Shown: positions 6,926-10,038 of the stretch, one piece after another | Layout: every line of letters starts with the position of its first letter | Numbering within the stretch: position 1 is the first letter of the stretch | NCBI GenBank assembly: GCA_035534995.1 | Contig: DATLQX010000165.1 | Span: forward strand, 1-10,038 | From: JANWHV01 sp035534995 | Lineage (GTDB): Bacteria > Chloroflexota > UBA5177 > JANWHV01 | DNA: 10,038 bases | Reading direction: 5' to 3' | Notes under the pieces: model-generated | What the model saw: only the letters and a program-made list of their open reading frames with translations | What the model was told of the DNA's origin: nothing | Databases searched by the model: none | Made by a program: the position numbers and the translations under genes

Positions 6926-7599
6926 GGGCGGCTCTCGCGGCGTAGGGTGTAGCCGACCCCGCGCACGGTCTGGATGAGCGGTGTGGCGAAGGGTGCATCG
7001 ATCTTCTGGCGCAGGTAGCGCACATAGACGTCGATCACGTTGCTCTCGACCTCGGCATCGCTCCAGACGTGCTCGGCCAACTGCTCCCGGGTCACGGTCT
7101 GGCCGACGTGGTGCACCAGGTACTCCAGCAGGCCATATTCGCGCGCGGAGAGGGCGATCTCGCGCCCGCCACGCCGGACACGCCGGGCCGCCGCATCCAG
7201 TTCCAGGTCACTCACCTGCATCACGCTGGTGCGCGCCATGCTCTCGCGCCGCAGCAGCGCCCGCACGCGGGCCAGGAACTCGCCGAAGGAGAACGGCTTG
7301 GTGAGATAGTCGTCGGCGCCGACATCCAGGCCCAGGATCTTGTCCTGCTCCGTGTCGCGCGCCGTGAGCATCAAGATAGGGATGGTCTTGTGTGCGGCGC
7401 GGAGCTTGCGGGCGATGGCGATACCGTCCATGCTGGGGAGCATCAGATCGAGCACCAGCAAGTCATAGTCATGAAGCAGGGCGTCGAGGTAGCCGTCTTC
7501 CCCATCGTACGCCACGGCGACGCTGTAGCCCGATTCCCGCAATCCCTGCGCGACGAAATCCGCGACCCGGTGTTCGTCCTCCACCACCAGTAGCCTCAT
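6898..7599 (-). CDS. OmpR/PhoB-family response regulator
   Basis: The protein is 233 aa, a standard length. The receiver domain (1 to about 118) has the acidic pair E7-D8, the phospho-acceptor D51 in VLDLMLP, the switch T79 and K101 in TKPF. The C-terminal winged-helix DNA-binding domain (about 127-225) has 'LSAREYGLLEYLVHH', 'EQLAEHVWSD', 'NVIDVYVRYLRQKID' and 'TVRGVGYTLR', all diagnostic of the OmpR class. ATG 7599 is chosen because the receiver strand MRLLVVEDE begins there with GGGAG just upstream; the open frame further upstream is unlike any receiver. It would bind tandem direct repeats as a dimer and regulate transcription after phosphorylation by the partner kinase encoded in the overlapping downstream gene. 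Three 11-bp direct-repeat boxes in this window are candidate targets. Confidence 0.95.
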   Translation of the reverse strand: MRLLVVEDEHRVADFVAQGLRESGYSVAVAYDGEDGYLDALLHDYDLLVLDLMLPSMDGIAIARKLRAAHKTIPILMLTARDTEQDKILGLDVGADDYLTKPFSFGEFLARVRALLRRESMARTSVMQVSDLELDAAARRVRRGGREIALSAREYGLLEYLVHHVGQTVTREQLAEHVWSDAEVESNVIDVYVRYLRQKIDAPFATPLIQTVRGVGYTLRRESRPCSASHVHA

Positions 7600-7872
7600 C
7601 GCTCCCTTACCTTCCGTTGCATGGCTGGTCGCCGACGCGCGCGGAATAGGAGTATGGAGCGTCCTCCCAGGGCATGGACGCGCAATATAGCCACTCCTCA
7701 TTCTCCTTCCAGAGTGACACAGCACGAGACCAGCGCGTAGGGCCGAATGGGGTGGTCCGCGGGGGACGGATGGCCCTATGAGGCTCGGACTGTCCCTTCC
7801 GCTTCCGCAACTGGCATCCAGGCGTGGGCTGCCCCGCTCGGCCAGCGGCTTCCCCGGGACGTATTCTGCGCC

Positions 7873-7905
7873 CCTCATCACCGTCTCATTTTCGGAGTGT
7901 ATAGG
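7873..7905 (+). promoter_or_regulatory. Putative response-regulator box plus -10, copy 3
   Basis: CCTCATCACCGTCTCATTT (7873-7891) has two CTCA half-sites 11 bp apart, an 8-nt gap, then TATAGG (7900-7905). The order and spacing match the two minus-strand copies exactly, though the flanking leader is unrelated. Transcription would start near 7912, giving a leader of about 160 nt for the bactofilin-like gene at 8073. It lies about 270 bp upstream of the divergent response-regulator gene. Confidence 0.6.
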
Positions 7906-7926
7906 TGAGTCGAGAGGCCGGAAATG

Positions 7927-7949
7927 GACGTGTCAGCATGGCACACGTC
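7927..7949 (+). other. 7-bp inverted repeat in the 5' leader of the bactofilin-like gene
   Basis: GACGTGT (7927-7933) is a perfect inverted repeat of ACACGTC (7943-7949) with a 9-nt spacer. It lies just downstream of the predicted transcription start. It could be an operator for a dimeric regulator or an RNA hairpin; there is no run of T to make it a terminator. Confidence 0.35.
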
Positions 7950-8072
7950 ACGGAAGGGACCAATGGCGCTGGATACGAGGGCGAATGCCTCTGGCGCGCG
8001 CCTTTCGCCGTGGCGTAGCGTGGACTGGTAGAGGAATCGCAAAAGAGGTCCGCAAGAGAAAGGAGAGCGTAC

Positions 8073-9281
8073 ATGAAGCAGTACAGATACCTGAGTATGC
8101 TCGGCGTGCTGCTGGCTCTGCTGATGGTATGGGCGCCACGACCGGCGCTCGCGGCACAGACACTGCAGGGTAATACTGTGACGGTCGCCAATACCCAGAC
8201 GATCGACGACGATGTGTATAGCTTCGGCAGCACAATCACCATCGACGGCACCGTGCGGGGTGACGTGGTGGCGGTCGGCGGCACCATCACCATCAACGGC
8301 ACGGTGACCGGCAACGTCAACGCCGCTGCCGGCACCATCACCATCTCCGGACAGGTGGACGGCAGCGTGCGCGCGGTCGGAGGTGACATCACCGTCGATG
8401 GGCGCATCGGGAAAGATGCGCTGATCGCGGGCAACACCATCGATGTCGCCGCCAGCGCACGGATCGGTCGTGACGTGAATGTCGGGGCTCGCACCGCCAA
8501 CCTGAACGGCTACGTGGGGCGGAACGTCGCCGCGAATGTGCAGACCTTGCACATTGGGGGGACCGCCAGCGTGCATGGCAATCTCAGCTATGGCAGCGAC
8601 AAGGCTGATATCGCACCGGGTGCGCTTATCCAGGGTACCGTTCAGCATACGCACTTCGACGCCCAGTGGCCAGGCACCTGGCAGATCTGGACGACCGGCG
8701 TGTGGCCGGCGGTGGTGGCGTTCGCCTGGTTGCGCGGCTTCTTCAGCCTCGCGGTCCTGGGCCTGCTGTTCTTGCTGCTCGTGCCCAGCCTCGGCCGTCG
8801 CACGGTTACGACGCTTGGCCGGCGGCCCTGGGCCAGCCTGGGCCTGGGCCTCGCCGTGCTGATCACGGTGCCGATCGTCACGGCCGTGACCTTCGCGCTC
8901 GGCGTGTTCATCGGTGGCTGGTGGCTGGCGCTGCTGGCGCTGGCGATCTACGTCCTGGCCATCGCCCTGAGTCTGCCGATCACCGGGTTCTTTGTCGGCC
9001 AGTGGCTGCTGCGGCACGTCGGTGCGCGGGAGGTCTGGCCGGGAGCTGCGCTGATCCTGGGGCTGGCCCTGGTGATGCTGGCCAGCCTGGTGCCGATCCT
9101 GGGTGCCCTGGTGGTGATCGTGGCCGTGCTCTTTGGGCTAGGCACCCTCACGCTCTCGCTGTATGGCGCTAGGCGGAGTGAGACGAAGGACACTCCTGGG
9201 GGGCTGGGCAGTGGGTCGGATCTCCGTCCCGTGCCGAGCATGGGCGAGATGCGGCGCACGATGGATGCCTCCACGGCCTGA
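8073..9281 (+). CDS. Exported polymer-forming (bactofilin-like) beta-helix protein with C-terminal membrane domain
   Basis: The protein is 402 aa. A signal peptide (residues 1-27, ALA cleavage) precedes a beta-helix region at about 30-185. Four successive rungs of exactly 17 residues start at 55 (ITIDGTVRGDV), 72 (ITINGTVTGNV), 89 (ITISGQVDGSV) and 106 (ITVDGRIGKDA), the pattern of polymer-forming cytoskeletal/bactofilin-like proteins. From about 205 to 365 there are four or five hydrophobic segments separated by short basic loops (SLGRR, GRRPW), then a polar C-terminal tail. The beta-helix would lie outside the membrane, unlike true cytosolic bactofilins, so it is best seen as a surface scaffold anchored by the membrane domain. 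AAAGGAGAG sits just upstream of the ATG. A TCTCA-type promoter box lies about 170 bp upstream, linking it to the other surface genes. Confidence 0.9.
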   Translation: MKQYRYLSMLGVLLALLMVWAPRPALAAQTLQGNTVTVANTQTIDDDVYSFGSTITIDGTVRGDVVAVGGTITINGTVTGNVNAAAGTITISGQVDGSVRAVGGDITVDGRIGKDALIAGNTIDVAASARIGRDVNVGARTANLNGYVGRNVAANVQTLHIGGTASVHGNLSYGSDKADIAPGALIQGTVQHTHFDAQWPGTWQIWTTGVWPAVVAFAWLRGFFSLAVLGLLFLLLVPSLGRRTVTTLGRRPWASLGLGLAVLITVPIVTAVTFALGVFIGGWWLALLALAIYVLAIALSLPITGFFVGQWLLRHVGAREVWPGAALILGLALVMLASLVPILGALVVIVAVLFGLGTLTLSLYGARRSETKDTPGGLGSGSDLRPVPSMGEMRRTMDASTA

Positions 9282-9332
9282 GTGTGTCGGCGGCAGGGAC
9301 TTTCTCTGAGGATGGAAGGAGATGCAGGGGGG

Positions 9333-9488
9333 ATGTGGAGTGGCGGATCCCGCGTCGCGCTCGTCGGCGCTGATAGTGTCGCGGCGATATCAACGGTCGG
9401 CGGAGGCATCGCGGTGGCGACCGGAGTCGACAGGTTCCCGGCCGATTGGCTGACCGGAACGCCATTCATCGGATCCGGCAGAGAGTAG
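9333..9488 (+). pseudogene. Small hydrophobic protein, probably truncated
   Basis: The 51-residue frame starts MWSGGSRVALVGADS, has a glycine/alanine-rich hydrophobic stretch (about 7-30) and then 'VDRFPADWLTGTPF', which resembles the loop of a small unnamed membrane protein of high-GC bacteria that normally continues into further membrane segments. Here it ends only six residues after GTPF (IGSGRE, stop). An AGGAG at about 9317-9321 supports translation from ATG 9333; the frame is also open upstream to the preceding stop at 9281. I infer a truncated remnant, but a genuine short protein cannot be excluded, and the family recall is uncertain. Confidence 0.4.
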
Positions 9489-9550
9489 ATCCGATGGCCA
9501 ACACCATAGGCGAAAGCACTACCGCTCTTCTTGCAGCAGTGGAGGTCACC

Positions 9551-10038
9551 ATGGCGACGTCGGCGCCACAGAGTTGGGAACGGCCCCTATTGACCCTAGC
9601 CTACGCTGGAGAACGCCCGGTTGCTCAGGCGGCCCCTCGCCCGAGCGTTGACCTAGCGGTGCTGGAGCGCGCCTATGCCCAGTGTGCGACGCTCACATTG
9701 CTGCATAGCAGTACCTTTCACGCGGCCACCCGTCTCCTGTCGCGCGACAAGCGCCGGGCCATGCAGGCGCTCTACGCCTTTTGCCGCGTCACCGACAACA
9801 TCGTGGACTGCGGCCACGCAGCAGTGGAAGCCACGCTGGCCGCGTGACGCCGCGGGGCGACCATGTCCCAGCCACCCCCGGATGACCTGGTGGCCACGGC
9901 CTGGGCGGATACCCGCACCTGCTTCCGGATCCCAGCCCACTATGCCGAGCAACTCGTCGATGGCGTGGCCCGCGACCTACGGCAGACGCGGTACGCCACG
10001 TTCGCGGATCTGGCGACCTACACCTATGGGGTAGCCTC
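9551..10038 (+). pseudogene. Phytoene/squalene synthase family protein, interrupted by in-frame TGA, 3' end outside window
   Basis: GGAGG (9541-9545) lies 5 nt before ATG 9551. The first 98 codons give a trans-isoprenyl diphosphate synthase (head-to-head type) N-terminus: 'LERAYAQCATLTLLHSSTF', then 'LLSRDKRRAMQALYAFCRVT' and the first Asp-rich motif DNIVD (DxxxD, Mg2+/diphosphate binding). TGA 9845-9847 then interrupts the frame. Family homology continues in the same frame without shift: RRGA, then 'LVATAWADTR', 'FRIPAHYAEQLVDGVARDLR' and 'YATFADLATYTYGVA' to the window edge. Relatives usually have Trp at the stop position (LxxWRR), so TGG to TGA is the simplest change. The intact enzyme would condense two prenyl diphosphates for carotenoid or hopanoid/squalene synthesis at the membrane. 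A restart at ATG 9863 would lack the first Asp-rich motif. Confidence 0.8.

Larger units (their letters stand above)
7600..8072. other. Divergent intergenic region between the response regulator and the bactofilin-like gene
   Basis: This 473-bp stretch holds no convincing gene. A minus-strand TATATT near 7688 is a possible -10 for the regulator gene, without a good -35 or a TCTCA box. The plus-strand box at 7873-7905 and the hairpin at 7927-7949 are listed separately. GGCGAA (7980-7985) can pair with TTCGCC (8004-8009) around the self-complementary GGCGCGCGCC, giving a second structured element in the 5' leader of the downstream gene. GGAGAGCG lies just before ATG 8073. Confidence 0.5.

Noticed and set aside
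8948..9469. Minus-strand frames opposite the beta-helix protein and its downstream region
   Set aside because: Composition is typical of GC-rich antisense frames, and the plus strand carries a recognisable exported protein with a good ribosome site.
9845..9847. TGA recoded as tryptophan throughout the organism
   Set aside because: Several intact genes in the window end at TGA at the expected place, and their products would otherwise be extended.
1..10038. CRISPR array, insertion sequence, tRNA or rRNA genes
   Set aside because: No short regularly spaced repeats, no transposase-like product or terminal inverted repeats, and no tRNA or rRNA signatures were seen. The only regular repeats are coding repeats within proteins.

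Overview
The window is GC-rich DNA with canonical Shine-Dalgarno sites and TGA used as a normal stop. The gene content suggests a member of the Chloroflexota or a related deep-branching high-GC lineage: a surface protein built of Ig-like/IPT repeats followed by WYFAEG-type repeats, a DUF2807 lipoprotein, a bactofilin-like membrane protein, a MWWQDVL-type small membrane protein and a phytoene/squalene synthase. This placement is an inference from gene families; no rRNA or tRNA gene is present to confirm it.

Layout. On the minus strand, 1-5018 holds two tandem transcription units. The first runs from a promoter near 5000 through a short decayed reading frame (4633-4827) into a DUF2807 lipoprotein gene (3873-4607). 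The second runs from a very similar promoter/leader (3658-3844) into a giant secreted repeat protein (3663 to beyond base 1). On the plus strand, 5298-6020 encodes an SRPBCC protein and a 74-residue membrane protein. On the minus strand, 7599-5507 encodes an OmpR-type response regulator and an overlapping histidine kinase gene whose 3' end is damaged. Diverging from these, the plus strand carries a polymer-forming (bactofilin-like) membrane protein gene (8073-9281), a small probable gene remnant (9333-9488) and a phytoene/squalene synthase gene (9551 to the window end) interrupted by an in-frame TGA.

How it may work together. The three surface-protein units share the same promoter layout: two TCTCA half-sites exactly 11 bp apart, an 8-bp gap, then a TA-rich -10-like hexamer. 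This is the geometry of OmpR/PhoB-type response-regulator sites placed over the -35 region. One copy lies in the divergent region next to the response-regulator gene. The simplest reading is a local envelope regulon: a two-component system controlling a lipoprotein, a giant surface protein and a bactofilin-like membrane protein. The promoter plus leader of the giant protein and of the lipoprotein are duplicates of one another, and the similarity continues into the first codons of the giant protein. The lipoprotein therefore seems to be expressed from a captured copy of a surface-protein promoter.

Signs of decay are concentrated here: a kinase without its G2 box that reads through into antisense sequence, a nonsense codon where a Trp is expected in the synthase, a truncated small membrane-protein gene and a relic gene start. 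They could be real or could partly reflect assembly or sequencing errors.
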